Of a stretch of DNA of 39,868 nt, positions 1-8,405 are shown piece by piece. The notes under the pieces were generated by a model that saw nothing but the letters and a program-made list of their open reading frames with translations, ran no database searches and had not been told where the DNA came from. Position 1 is the stretch's first letter. Each line of letters starts with the position of its first letter. Both the position numbers and the translations under genes were made by a program. Source of the DNA: a bacterium (GTDB lineage: Bacteria; Hydrogenedentota; Hydrogenedentia; Hydrogenedentiales; SLHB01); assembly GCA_024231375.1 (NCBI GenBank), contig JAAEQP010000482.1:1-39868 (forward strand), given 5' to 3'.

Positions 1-1
1 C

Positions 2-817
2 ATCGGCGGCGACTCCATCGATTGGAAACTCGCATACGCCGGGAACTCTGGATTCCTGTACAACGAAGACGACTCGCTCCCCGCAGCGGGCAACGTGACA
101 TATGCTGACATGACCGTCTCGCACTTCCACGCGGGCAACGTCGTGCGTGTCACGGGGCATCTAAGGGACGCGATCAACAACGGGTATTTCGATGCTATCC
201 GCGCCGAGATGGAAGCGGGTATTAGCGGACTGATCCACAAGGTCGAGGAGAAGCTGGTCACGCTGTTTGAAGCGGCCATCAACGATGACGCATCATATGG
301 TGGCAAGACCCGCAGCACAGTCCACGCCGATTCTGACGTGACCGCTGGCGGTTCTGCCGCGATGACCTTGGCGATGCTCTCTGAGATGTATGAGACACAG
401 CAACTCGACCCAAGGGCTACCGTGTACGACCCCCGCGACCACATCATCATCAGCTCGCCCGAGCAGCAGACCGCGTACACAGAGGTTGCTACCGGCACCA
501 TCGTCACTGGCGATGCAGAGGCGGCGGGGGCGAACCTGCCGTATGGCACGCAGCAGACCGACGCGAGCCTAGACGCTGGACTGATGAAGCACGCCATGTT
601 CTACAACGGCATCCCGTGGGTTGCCGTGCCGACCATCACGAACACTCTCGTGTTCTTGACCCGGCGCAGCGACATCATCATCGAGGAGGCCCGCCCCGTC
701 ACCATCGAGCCGCTTGGCAAGATTGACGACAGCGACCGCTTCCTGATTTCGTGGGCAGGCGGCTTGGCGCATCTCGACCCGTATCGCGCCTCCCGCATCG
801 AAGCCCTCACCACCTAG
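2..817 (+). CDS. Major capsid protein, C-terminal part (split by window edge)
   Basis: This frame is open from base 2, so the protein begins before the window. The missing N-terminus is the 42-residue fragment at 39742-39868; the window ends share 8 bases, and merging them gives a continuous KSNIGGDSIDWK reading and a 311-residue protein. It should form the icosahedral shell. The call rests on size, position directly after a scaffold-like acidic coiled-coil gene, and a capsid-like sequence pattern (an amphipathic region near GLIHKVEEKLVTLFEAAIN and a conserved-looking end of HLDPYRASRIEALTT). No maturation-cleaved delta domain is visible. A fold comparison with HK97-type capsids was not possible. 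A UUCG hairpin follows the stop codon. Confidence 0.82.
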   Translation: MGGDSIDWKLAYAGNSGFLYNEDDSLPAAGNVTYADMTVSHFHAGNVVRVTGHLRDAINNGYFDAIRAEMEAGISGLIHKVEEKLVTLFEAAINDDASYGGKTRSTVHADSDVTAGGSAAMTLAMLSEMYETQQLDPRATVYDPRDHIIISSPEQQTAYTEVATGTIVTGDAEAAGANLPYGTQQTDASLDAGLMKHAMFYNGIPWVAVPTITNTLVFLTRRSDIIIEEARPVTIEPLGKIDDSDRFLISWAGGLAHLDPYRASRIEALTT

Positions 818-827
818 AAAAATTGAT

Positions 828-841
828 CGGCCTTCGGGCCG
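828..841 (+). promoter_or_regulatory. UUCG tetraloop hairpin after the capsid gene
   Basis: CGGCC at 828-832 and GGCCG at 837-841 pair around a TTCG loop, an unusually stable RNA hairpin. It lies 10 bases after the capsid stop and directly before the ribosome binding site AAGGAG (843-848) of the next gene. There is no U-tract, so a classical terminator is unlikely. It more likely stabilises the capsid mRNA 3' end or tunes downstream translation (inference). Confidence 0.6.
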
Positions 842-856
842 CAAGGAGATTGCAAA

Positions 857-1228
857 ATGGCTGATGATCCAATGACCCTTTCCAGCGTCACGGAATACGT
901 GATGACGGATGGACTCAAATTCGTCGCAGGCGTGGCCACGGGGCCGAGCGACTACGACGCCACCAACGGCGCAGCGATGGACGTGTCCTCGTATGTGCAA
1001 ACCATCGTCGGGGGTATTTCATTTAATGGCGTTACCGCGAAGGCAGACGCGTTGATTTATCCGACGTACGTAAACGACGACTACACCGACGCCGACGGCG
1101 GCGCGGTCTACTTCACATGGGGCACCGCAGAGGATGACGAGGCTTTCCGCAACGTCTCCGATCAGTCGGACCTCGACGCGTATCAGTGGCACTTCTCGTT
1201 CGTCGGGACCGAGGTCACACGCACCTAG
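857..1228 (+). CDS. Probable head decoration or capsid-associated protein
   Basis: The product has 123 residues, is acidic, and has predicted beta character, with no recognised family. It follows the capsid gene at once, where head stabilisation or decoration proteins usually lie, and has an ideal AAGGAG site 8 bases before its ATG. The N-terminal half (LSSVTEYVMTDGLKFVAGVATG) and the many Asp and Gly residues fit a small shell-binding protein. No cysteine or catalytic motif stands out. The role is inferred from position only. Confidence 0.5.
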   Translation: MADDPMTLSSVTEYVMTDGLKFVAGVATGPSDYDATNGAAMDVSSYVQTIVGGISFNGVTAKADALIYPTYVNDDYTDADGGAVYFTWGTAEDDEAFRNVSDQSDLDAYQWHFSFVGTEVTRT

Positions 1229-1256
1229 CAACAACCGAGCGCGAAGGGGCGCACCA

Positions 1257-1325
1257 ATGGACCCGCCCTGCCCCCATACCTGCGTGGTGTCATTAGCCAC
1301 GCGGCCGGGGTGGGTCCGCCTTTAA
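1257..1325 (+). CDS. Possible 22-residue leader peptide
   Basis: ATG at 1257 is preceded by GAAGGGG at good spacing, and the frame encodes 22 residues beginning MDPPCPHTCVV before TAA at 1323. Nearly all of it sits inside the nested inverted repeats at 1259-1317, so translation would disrupt the hairpin. It may be a leader or attenuator peptide, or only a chance short frame. There is no independent support. Confidence 0.25.
   Translation: MDPPCPHTCVVSLATRPGWVRL
1259..1317 (+). promoter_or_regulatory. Large nested hairpin in the capsid-operon spacer
   Basis: Three nested inverted repeats are visible: GGACCC (1259-1264) with GGGTCC (1312-1317), CCCC (1271-1274) with GGGG (1307-1310), and GCGTGG (1282-1287) with CCACGC (1297-1302) around a 9-base loop. 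It fills the 110-base spacer between two virion genes and is followed by GGAGG before ATG 1339. Without a clear U-run, partial termination, RNA processing or attenuation are the options. Confidence 0.55.
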
Positions 1326-1338
1326 TGGAGGCTACACA

Positions 1339-2001
1339 ATGAGTATTGATTGGGGCGGATATTCCGCACGAGGCAAGACGATCGCGCACATTAAACCGCA
1401 ACTGCTGCCCGCCGATTACGGCAAGTGGTCGTTGACTGACATCATGCTCGACGCAAACGAGCGGCGTCACATGGCCTACTTCATCTTCGACGGGCTCGAC
1501 GCAAGCGGAACCAAGCAACCGGGGCGCGAGTTCAACAACCCTGACGGCACGACGTTCACGTTCAGGTTCGAAGTGCTCACGCGCCAAGCGTGTTGCCGCG
1601 ACAAAAACGGCGTCAGGTTTTGGGATCGCGCGCAAGGGCGCGAGGTGTGGGGTGACGAGAAGAAGGACTTACTGCCCGAGGTGGGCGACATGCCGAAGCC
1701 GGGTGATGTCGTGGAGTGGAAGGCGCAGCGCAAGGCGGTCGACGAACAAGGCAACGAGGTTGACGCACGCACGCTGAAGCGATGGGCAATCAACGGTGAA
1801 CGCCCCGAGGATTACGTCGAGTTTATTGTCGACAAAGATGGCTGCATCAATGTCCCATACCCGTTCGCGCTTGCGATGCTCACGCGCAAGGGGCAAAAGA
1901 TTTCGCAACCGAGGTTTCGCAAGATCGACAAGGCGGACAAGACCCGCCGCAAGCTTACAAATTGGTGGTTCCGAGAGGCCCCGCCCACACCAGAAAACTA
2001 G
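1339..2001 (+). CDS. Hypothetical virion-region protein
   Basis: The product has 220 residues and is not recognised. The ATG follows GGAGG with good spacing. It is rich in charged residues, has a Cys pair (QACCRDKNG) near residue 95, many Trp residues, and a basic C-terminal third (RKIDKADKTRRKLTNWWFR), which could suggest contact with DNA or the acidic capsid interior. It lies between the decoration candidate and a beta-rich virion protein, so a structural or assembly role is inferred. No signal peptide or membrane segment is seen. Confidence 0.55.
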   Translation: MSIDWGGYSARGKTIAHIKPQLLPADYGKWSLTDIMLDANERRHMAYFIFDGLDASGTKQPGREFNNPDGTTFTFRFEVLTRQACCRDKNGVRFWDRAQGREVWGDEKKDLLPEVGDMPKPGDVVEWKAQRKAVDEQGNEVDARTLKRWAINGERPEDYVEFIVDKDGCINVPYPFALAMLTRKGQKISQPRFRKIDKADKTRRKLTNWWFREAPPTPEN

Positions 2002-2009
2002 GAGTTAGA

Positions 2010-2699
2010 ATGAGTCGCTCCCTCCAAACATACGCGGAGACGTTCACGGCAGCGGCGGTGGATGTTGACCTAACTTTCAACGATGCTGTACGCGTCCATT
2101 CCGTCGCGTTGAAGATTAACACAGCGCCCACCACGTCCGAGAGTTTGGTAATTGCGCACGACGCCATCGACGGCGCTGCGTATGACACCACGCTGCGATC
2201 TGTGGACCTGTCGACGTATTCAGCCACCTCGATTGTGTGGCAATCTGGGCGGCGGCTCGCGCGCGGGGACATTCTCAAGCTGGACTATACGAACACCGAC
2301 GGGAGGACGATCGGCGTCGTTGTTTATTACGACAACGTATCAACGGCCGATACCGCAGACGGCCCCGATCAGATGTTCGTTAATGGTGCGCTGCTCGGCT
2401 CCATCGACGCAGACATCGGCAAGTTAGAGGTTGCCAACGTGCCGCTCATGGGCACCACGGTCGACGTGGACTTCGACGGTTCGGTTGCTTCGGCGGCTGT
2501 GGTCGCGGCAGGTCCGGTCATGCTGTGCGCTACCGAGGATTGCTATTGCGTGTGGGGCGCTACCCCGACGGCGGCGGCGGCGGCTCCCTCGTGGTATCTC
2601 CCTGCGGGCGTGATGTTCGTTGTCGAGAGTGACGGCACCAAGATTGCGGCGATTAAGAAAGCGGTCGCGGGCAAACTGTCCATCACCCCCCTGACTTAG
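2010..2699 (+). CDS. Beta-rich virion protein
   Basis: The product has 229 residues. ATG 2010 was chosen because GGAG lies just before it and the preceding gene ends at 2001. The N-terminal half (about 1-110) is Thr/Val rich, with alternating polar and hydrophobic residues typical of beta-sandwich virion domains. The C-terminal half has repeated short strands, an Ala-rich stretch and an ending (VVESDGTKIAAIKKAVAGKLSITPLT region) like small phage structural domains. It precedes the large adhesin gene by 3 bases. The exact role is unknown. Confidence 0.6.
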   Translation: MSRSLQTYAETFTAAAVDVDLTFNDAVRVHSVALKINTAPTTSESLVIAHDAIDGAAYDTTLRSVDLSTYSATSIVWQSGRRLARGDILKLDYTNTDGRTIGVVVYYDNVSTADTADGPDQMFVNGALLGSIDADIGKLEVANVPLMGTTVDVDFDGSVASAAVVAAGPVMLCATEDCYCVWGATPTAAAAAPSWYLPAGVMFVVESDGTKIAAIKKAVAGKLSITPLT

Positions 2700-2702
2700 A
2701 CC

Positions 2703-4694
2703 ATGGCTATTCTCATTCCAGACGCGGGGCAGCAGGGGCGGTACGCGCACCTGACGCTACAGACGCACAGCGAGCCAAGCAGTTGCTTGCGCGCGGGCAC
2801 GTCCATCACGCCGAGTGGTGGGGGGTCCGCGCAGACACTTACCGCACGGTACAAGGGCGCGGGCGCAGACGGGACCGACTTCGATTATTGGACGTACGGT
2901 TGGACGCTCCCGATTACGGGCGGCACGGTGCCTACCTACAACGTCGGCTCACCGCTCTTGGGCAGTGACGACGATGCGGTGAAGTTCAACGCCGATGGTT
3001 ACTACGCCGACGCGGGAACCACCAACGGCAACATCGCGACAGACGATCTGGTAGCACGGATGGTCGTAAAAACACCGGCCAACACAAGTGTTTTGTTCGG
3101 CAAGCGCGAGGGTGGCGTGGGGTGGGAAGTGTCTTGGACAGCGGGCACACACAAGTTTGTTTTTTATCTAGTTGACGCCAGCGGCGGGACGACGGTGGCC
3201 AGTGCTGCGTTGGCTGATAATACATGGTACACGGCTAGCCTTTGGGCTAACCGCGACGGCAGTGCCCAATGGTATGTCAACGGGGCTGCGAGCGGGGCAG
3301 CGGTGGATATTAGCGGACGGGCGCTCACTCTTGACAGCGCGTCAAAATTTGCCATCGGCGCAAATGGAAACGACGCCAACCACACGAACGGATCGATATC
3401 ATATTTTGATGTAACACATTCTGCGGCGTGGCTGACGTCGCATTCAAATGCGGTGAGCGCGGCACTATTTCACGATAGCGTGACAGGGCACACGCCCCAG
3501 AACGCGCTCGGGGACTCGGTGCCATCAGTGAAGACGAGAGCCTTTTCGGCTATGCTCGATAAGCGAGAGAGCGGCGCACGAAAATATTACTACGTCGGGA
3601 GCGAGTGGCTACCCATGTGCTCGCGCGTGGACTCCAACGGCGACAGCCTCCAAGGGTATCTGAGCGAGGCGGCAGCGGAGAACCTTTGCACGAGGTCGAG
3701 CGATCTTAATCATGCCGACTGGACAAAGACGCGATCATCTATTGCCAACGATGACGAAACAGCGCCTGACAAATCAGCGACGATGGACAAACTATTAGAG
3801 GACGGCACGGCGGCAAATACACATTGGGCCAGCATCGACTTCACCGCTGCAAACACCACAGCGTACACGCTTTCTATCTTCGCCAAAGCAGACGAGCGCA
3901 CGCAATTTTCATTGACTGCCAACTTTGCGGGCACCGGATTTAACGGGGCCAAGTTTGACCTAGGCGTGCCATCGGCGGCGACGATGAACGGCACACCAAC
4001 GAGCACATGGATCGAGGATTGGGGTGACGGCATCTATCGCTGCGGGTGGACGTTCACCACGGGTGGTGCTGATGCAGGGGCGACAACGCTTTATGCCCAT
4101 CTGATGAGTGGCGGCAATCAAACATACAACGGCGATGGGTCAAGCGGCTTGCACCTATGGGGCTGCCAGGTCGAGGTGGGCACTGGGCACGGGACGTCGC
4201 TTGTCGTGACGGCGGGCGCGACGGCAACCCGGCTCAAGTGCCAAGAACGCTACGTCGCTGATGACGGAAACATCGGTGGGGTTGGAAGCGAGAAGCGCGG
4301 GCGGTTGTCGTTCTATTTCTTGTTTCCCGATTACGACCTACCGGCGGCAGTATCGCTTGCCACGCTATCAGACGGCGGGGCGGCAGCAGACCAAATCGCG
4401 GTGACGGTAGCGGCGGCGGGTGATGCGGTGACCGTGACGACCGCCGCGAGTGGTGGCGATGCGGGGTCCGTAACCGTGGCGGCTGACGTGGTGGACAACG
4501 TGCGCCATCGGTGCGTGGTGTCGTGGATTGAAGACGATCTACGCCTGACGGTAGACGGCACGACCGGCACGCCTGACACAGCGGTTGACATCCCCGACGA
4601 CATCGACCGGCTAGACATCGGCATGGACCGCAGCGCGGCGAGTCAACCCGGCTGCTTGATTGGTAACATTGAATGTTACTCGTGCAATAGGTGA
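2703..4694 (+). CDS. Large LamG/concanavalin-like virion adhesin
   Basis: The product has 663 residues. Residues about 100-230 look like a LamG-type jelly roll (FGKREGG, WYTASLWANRDGSAQWYVNG). A middle region from about 310 to 490 matches the carbohydrate-binding-like domain common in phage surface proteins (ENLCTRSSDLNHADWTK, then YRCGWTFTTGG and HLWGCQVEVG). A second LamG-like domain ends the protein (RLSFYFLFP, LRLTVDGT, CLIGNIECY). It probably binds glycans on the host or in its surroundings. Its site among head and connector genes, rather than tail tip genes, suggests a capsid or neck decoration. Domains are by eye. Confidence 0.65.
   Translation: MAILIPDAGQQGRYAHLTLQTHSEPSSCLRAGTSITPSGGGSAQTLTARYKGAGADGTDFDYWTYGWTLPITGGTVPTYNVGSPLLGSDDDAVKFNADGYYADAGTTNGNIATDDLVARMVVKTPANTSVLFGKREGGVGWEVSWTAGTHKFVFYLVDASGGTTVASAALADNTWYTASLWANRDGSAQWYVNGAASGAAVDISGRALTLDSASKFAIGANGNDANHTNGSISYFDVTHSAAWLTSHSNAVSAALFHDSVTGHTPQNALGDSVPSVKTRAFSAMLDKRESGARKYYYVGSEWLPMCSRVDSNGDSLQGYLSEAAAENLCTRSSDLNHADWTKTRSSIANDDETAPDKSATMDKLLEDGTAANTHWASIDFTAANTTAYTLSIFAKADERTQFSLTANFAGTGFNGAKFDLGVPSAATMNGTPTSTWIEDWGDGIYRCGWTFTTGGADAGATTLYAHLMSGGNQTYNGDGSSGLHLWGCQVEVGTGHGTSLVVTAGATATRLKCQERYVADDGNIGGVGSEKRGRLSFYFLFPDYDLPAAVSLATLSDGGAAADQIAVTVAAAGDAVTVTTAASGGDAGSVTVAADVVDNVRHRCVVSWIEDDLRLTVDGTTGTPDTAVDIPDDIDRLDIGMDRSAASQPGCLIGNIECYSCNR
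4663..4679. promoter_or_regulatory. 17-bp perfect palindrome, operator-like
   Basis: GTAACATT at 4663-4670 and AATGTTAC at 4672-4679 are perfect reverse complements around a single central G. The 1-base centre is too tight for an RNA hairpin, so a dimeric DNA-binding site is the more natural reading. It overlaps the last codons of the adhesin gene, 18 bases before the next ATG. It could be coincidental. Confidence 0.35.
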
Positions 4695-4697
4695 ACC

Positions 4698-5099
4698 ATG
4701 GAATACTTTGACCACTTCACCGCAACCGAACCCAAACTAATCGACAGCCAAGACGTCACCGCAGTCTACGAATACAAACTGCTCGACGATGGCACCTATC
4801 ACTGTCTGTTGACCGAACCACAGAAGGACAAACTAGGCGCCAAGTATAACCCGTTCTCCAAAGCCTCTGCCAAATGTAAGGGCACCGGGATCACTATTAC
4901 CAAGGTGGATACGCTCGACGACAAGGGTGTGAAGGTGGGCGAGGTGGACGTCAAGCGGGGGTATCCCGTAGGCGCCCCGACCCACGTGTTCGGCGACCGC
5001 GTGCGCGAACCCGGCAAGCACTACCGACCCGGCAAGGCGGAGGCGGTTATCCCTGTCAAGGATGACGAGGTGCCGGCGAAGGAGGTGCGCCGTGGCTAG
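4698..5099 (+). CDS. Hypothetical virion-region protein
   Basis: The product has 133 residues, is highly charged, and has no recognised family. The start follows the adhesin stop by 3 bases and the end overlaps the next gene by 8, so the three genes are co-translated. It contains Lys-rich segments (TEPQKDKLGAKYNPFSKASAKCKG) and a C-terminal acidic and basic tail. A connector or assembly factor is possible from position, but nothing in the sequence shows it. Confidence 0.5.
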   Translation: MEYFDHFTATEPKLIDSQDVTAVYEYKLLDDGTYHCLLTEPQKDKLGAKYNPFSKASAKCKGTGITITKVDTLDDKGVKVGEVDVKRGYPVGAPTHVFGDRVREPGKHYRPGKAEAVIPVKDDEVPAKEVRRG

Positions 5100-5676
5100 T
5101 CGCACAACAGTCCCCGTCGATAACAGCACCCTCGCAGTCAACACGATTTCATACGAGCACCACGAAATCCATTCGGGGTCGAGCTTCGTAGCGCACTACT
5201 CGCAGGCGGTCAGCGATACCGGTGACAAGACTATCATCGCGTTCAAGACGCCCGCCGGTACCAAGTGGTGTCACGTCACGTTCTCGGCAAGTTGCACGGC
5301 AGCAGCGGCAGCGTACATCCTAGAAGGTCCAACGGTCACAGACAACGAGGGCGCGACGCTCGCCATCTACAACCGCAACCGCAACAGCGGCAACGCAAGC
5401 ACCGTGCTCGACACATCACAGAACCCCGACACCGCAGGGTCGGCGACGTACTTCACAGAGAACACCGACCACCAAGTAACTGGCGGCACCAAACTAGACG
5501 AGGTGTTTCTTGGCGGCAACGAAGGACCACGGTCGGTAGGCGGCACGTCGCGGGGCGACCAAGAGTGGGTGCTTGATGCGGGGGTTCAATACGCGTTCGT
5601 TGTGGAGTCGCTCGACAACAACGACAACTCGCACAACGCCGAGGTCAATTGGTATGAACACACGGATAAACTATAA
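5092..5676 (+). CDS. Virion protein with HHEIHSGSSF motif
   Basis: The product has 194 residues. GTG 5092 was chosen because a near-perfect AAGGAGG lies just upstream; it overlaps the previous gene by 8 bases. The N-terminal HHEIHSGSSFVAHY pattern and the following beta-strand pattern resemble a small phage structural family I have seen near head and connector genes, though I cannot name a domain. The C-terminus (WVLDAGVQYAFVVESLDNNDN, then VNWYEH) is beta-rich. It probably belongs to the virion. Confidence 0.55.
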   Translation: MASRTTVPVDNSTLAVNTISYEHHEIHSGSSFVAHYSQAVSDTGDKTIIAFKTPAGTKWCHVTFSASCTAAAAAYILEGPTVTDNEGATLAIYNRNRNSGNASTVLDTSQNPDTAGSATYFTENTDHQVTGGTKLDEVFLGGNEGPRSVGGTSRGDQEWVLDAGVQYAFVVESLDNNDNSHNAEVNWYEHTDKL

Positions 5677-6575
5677 TGGCAGAGTACAGCATCCTATACG
5701 GGGACAACGACTTTGAACTCCGTCGTGAAGTCCCGTCTAACTACGTACTAATCACAGCCGCGAAGTGTACCGTCATCGACGACGGGGGCACGACCCTACA
5801 GGCTGCGGATTCCGTCACCGTGCCTACGGCTACCACGCTCGCGGCGGCTATCACTGCGGGCGCTATCGGCGGCACGATGCAAGCGAGCCAACCGTTCGTA
5901 GCGGGCGACCTGATGCAGTTCGGTTCCGCGAAAGAGGGATTCGAGCGACGCCGCATCGCCACCTACAACAGCACGTCAGGCGCGTTCACTGTCACCGAGC
6001 GGTTCAACTCCGCCTTCGCAAACGGCGGGGCAGTGTCCGCGTGTTGGTGGACGTACTCCCTCGACGCAAGCGGCACGGGTTACGACAACCTCGAACGCGG
6101 TACGGTCTTGTGGAATACGTTCACGCCCGAGGACGCGATACCGTTCACCGACGAGTTCGTCATCATCAATCGACAGGCGGCACCCGCTGCTATTCGCTCA
6201 GCGTTCAAGACGCGGTTCCCCCACATCTATCAAGCGGCAGCAGACTACGACACGCAGCAGTGGCAGCAGATAGAAGACGACGCTGCCGACCGTGTGCGCG
6301 TGGACTTCGCCGCGAAGGGGCGCGACAGCACAAAGATGGTGGACAGCGCCAACCTCGAAGAGCCGCACATGCTCATGGCTGCTTACCTTATCGTGCTTGG
6401 CGCGGGGGGCGAGCAGTGGGCCGACGAGTTGGTGCGTATCCGCGATGACTACAACGCCCGCGTGGAGATGCTAATCGCGTCACCCTTCTGGACCGACGAC
6501 GATCAAGATAGCGTGATTGATGAGTATGAAGACATGGACGCACAAGCGCCGTACTTCGTCGGGCGGGGGTTTTAG
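5676..6575 (+). CDS. Probable head-tail connector/adaptor protein
   Basis: The product has 299 residues and starts at TAATG, overlapping the preceding stop. Residues about 1-165 look beta-rich. Residues about 170-280 are helical (RSAFKTRFPHIYQAAADYDT, then DDAADRVRVDFAAKGR and ADELVRIRDDYNARVEMLIAS), resembling the helical adaptor proteins that dock under the portal. The acidic tail has DDDQDSVIDEYED, which is Ca-binding-like in spacing (inference). Position before a tail-terminator candidate and the major tail protein supports a neck role. Confidence 0.6.
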   Translation: MAEYSILYGDNDFELRREVPSNYVLITAAKCTVIDDGGTTLQAADSVTVPTATTLAAAITAGAIGGTMQASQPFVAGDLMQFGSAKEGFERRRIATYNSTSGAFTVTERFNSAFANGGAVSACWWTYSLDASGTGYDNLERGTVLWNTFTPEDAIPFTDEFVIINRQAAPAAIRSAFKTRFPHIYQAAADYDTQQWQQIEDDAADRVRVDFAAKGRDSTKMVDSANLEEPHMLMAAYLIVLGAGGEQWADELVRIRDDYNARVEMLIASPFWTDDDQDSVIDEYEDMDAQAPYFVGRGF

Positions 6576-7028
6576 ATGGCGACCATGGCGGCGATACTCG
6601 CGGACCTACGCGAAGAGATAGTCGGCAAGGTGTACGGCATCACGCCCGAGGTCAAGGCGGGCGAGAAGTGGAACTGCCACGAGCCGACGAGCGCCACCGA
6701 CTTCGCTAGCGAATCGGGGAACGTGCGCACCTTCAAGGTGGGTTGGTGGAAACCTATCCGCTACACGTTCGGCACGTCGTACCGGAAGTACGATGTGACC
6801 GGCAGCATACGCATTCACTACGGCAAGACCGACGAAGATTTAACGGCAGCGGCTAGCGACTTCGATGCGATTAGCCGCGCGCTGATTGACACGACACCAA
6901 CGACGACCGGCGTGGACCACTATCTAGTACCCGCCGACGTGGACTTCCCCGACCCCGAGGACATCGGTGACGGGGACTCTGTTCTGATTACCATACCGCT
7001 AGCGGCGGTGATTGAAACGACAGCATAG
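6576..7028 (+). CDS. Probable tail terminator/tail completion protein
   Basis: The product has 150 residues and starts directly after the adaptor stop. An N-terminal helix (AAILADLREEIVGKVYG) is followed by a beta-rich core (GSIRIHYGKTDEDL) and a C-terminal strand (DSVLITIPLAAVIETT), the layout of small ring proteins that cap siphovirus tails. The place immediately before the major tail protein is the canonical one. Sequence similarity to a named family was not confirmed. Confidence 0.55.
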   Translation: MATMAAILADLREEIVGKVYGITPEVKAGEKWNCHEPTSATDFASESGNVRTFKVGWWKPIRYTFGTSYRKYDVTGSIRIHYGKTDEDLTAAASDFDAISRALIDTTPTTTGVDHYLVPADVDFPDPEDIGDGDSVLITIPLAAVIETTA

Positions 7029-7039
7029 GAGGCTGACAC

Positions 7040-8383
7040 ATGGCGACCGGCGCAACGGCATACCCGACACAAGGCAACACCATCGGCGTGGCAAACGAAA
7101 CCGCGCTAGGTACTACGGGTTCGTACAAGGATTGGCGGCTATCCGCTGACCCGACTATCCCCACCGAGACGCGGCAGGTAATCGAGCAAGCGAACCGACA
7201 CGACTTGGCGACCGACTTCACAGACAACCCCGTCGAGTATGAGGCGGGCATGGAGTCGGCGCTTACTACGCCGATGAATATCCGGCGAGGACTCACGACG
7301 CAGACAGCCCCGTTTATGGACGTGTGCGCAGCGGCAGGGATGCAGATTGAAGACTCCGCAGCGGACACCGTGACCACGGGCGCTCCTGCCGTGGGCGACT
7401 TCGACGCGGACGACGCGCTATTCGGCACGGCGGATTGCTACAACTCGGCGGTGCTGCTTGAAACCGTAGCGGGCACCACGTGGGAACCGACGCTCCTGAT
7501 GGAGTACGATACCGCACCGGACAAGCAATGCACGCCCGCGATGGACGCCCCGTCTATTGCCGCAGTGGGTGGCGACATCTTGCGCATGAAGACCGCGCAC
7601 CCGTTCGCGCGACAGGTTCCGACCACCGCCACCAAGTCAATTGAGTTCACGTCGAGAGCAGCGGAGAACGTGTCCAATAATCAAACGTTCGTAGCCAAGG
7701 GCTGTGCTGTCGCTGACCTTGGGACGTTTGAGGTAAACAGGGACGGCGTGCTTTCGATCGCCCCGGTGTGGCATTGCGCAGACGTCTCGACCGGCGACAC
7801 CGCCATCGCGTCGAACGACTATCAAGACACGGGCGTCCCGACGTGCCACGCGAATAGCAGCCTCTTCACTTTCCAGTTCTCGCCCGGTGGGTTCTCAGCA
7901 GCGGGCGGCATCGCCAACGCAGAGCTGGAGTTGATTAGTGCGAGCATCAACCCCGGCATCACGACCGTACCGGTCGAGGGCGTGGGTAGTGCGGCTTGTC
8001 TCAACGGGTGGCAGGGCTACATGGCAACCATCGCGCAGCCGACTGCCGAACTGACTGTGCTCTGCGATGCTGATTATTGGGACTCCGCTACCGTCGGCAT
8101 CCAAGACGGCATGGATAACACTGACTCCTATCTCGGTTTCACGTGGGGCATCTCCAACGGATACGGCACCACCGACATCGGGACGGGCACCGCGCTAGGC
8201 ATCTGGATGCCTCGCTGCAAATTGCTGAAGTCCCCAACCGCTGAGTTGTTCAACGGCAAGGTGCTCGCAACTTTGACCTATGGTGGAACCGCCCCCAAGT
8301 GGACGCAAGACAGCGGCAGCATTAGCAACGGCGACCCCAACGCGGCGGGCATCTGCTTCGCCATGTATCAACAGACCCCGTAA
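7040..8383 (+). CDS. Probable major tail tube protein
   Basis: The product has 447 residues with an AGGAGG site. It is Thr/Gly/Ala rich and beta-rich, with a typical tail-tube opening (MATGATAYPTQGNTIGVANE) and a central SIEFTSRAAENVSNN region. It precedes the frameshifted chaperone genes and tape measure, the invariant siphovirus order. The length is well above a minimal tube protein, so extra surface domains are likely, perhaps Ig-like. Several cysteines are scattered along it. Confidence 0.65.
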   Translation: MATGATAYPTQGNTIGVANETALGTTGSYKDWRLSADPTIPTETRQVIEQANRHDLATDFTDNPVEYEAGMESALTTPMNIRRGLTTQTAPFMDVCAAAGMQIEDSAADTVTTGAPAVGDFDADDALFGTADCYNSAVLLETVAGTTWEPTLLMEYDTAPDKQCTPAMDAPSIAAVGGDILRMKTAHPFARQVPTTATKSIEFTSRAAENVSNNQTFVAKGCAVADLGTFEVNRDGVLSIAPVWHCADVSTGDTAIASNDYQDTGVPTCHANSSLFTFQFSPGGFSAAGGIANAELELISASINPGITTVPVEGVGSAACLNGWQGYMATIAQPTAELTVLCDADYWDSATVGIQDGMDNTDSYLGFTWGISNGYGTTDIGTGTALGIWMPRCKLLKSPTAELFNGKVLATLTYGGTAPKWTQDSGSISNGDPNAAGICFAMYQQTP

Positions 8384-8405
8384 TCAAAACAACAGGGAGG
8401 GATGA

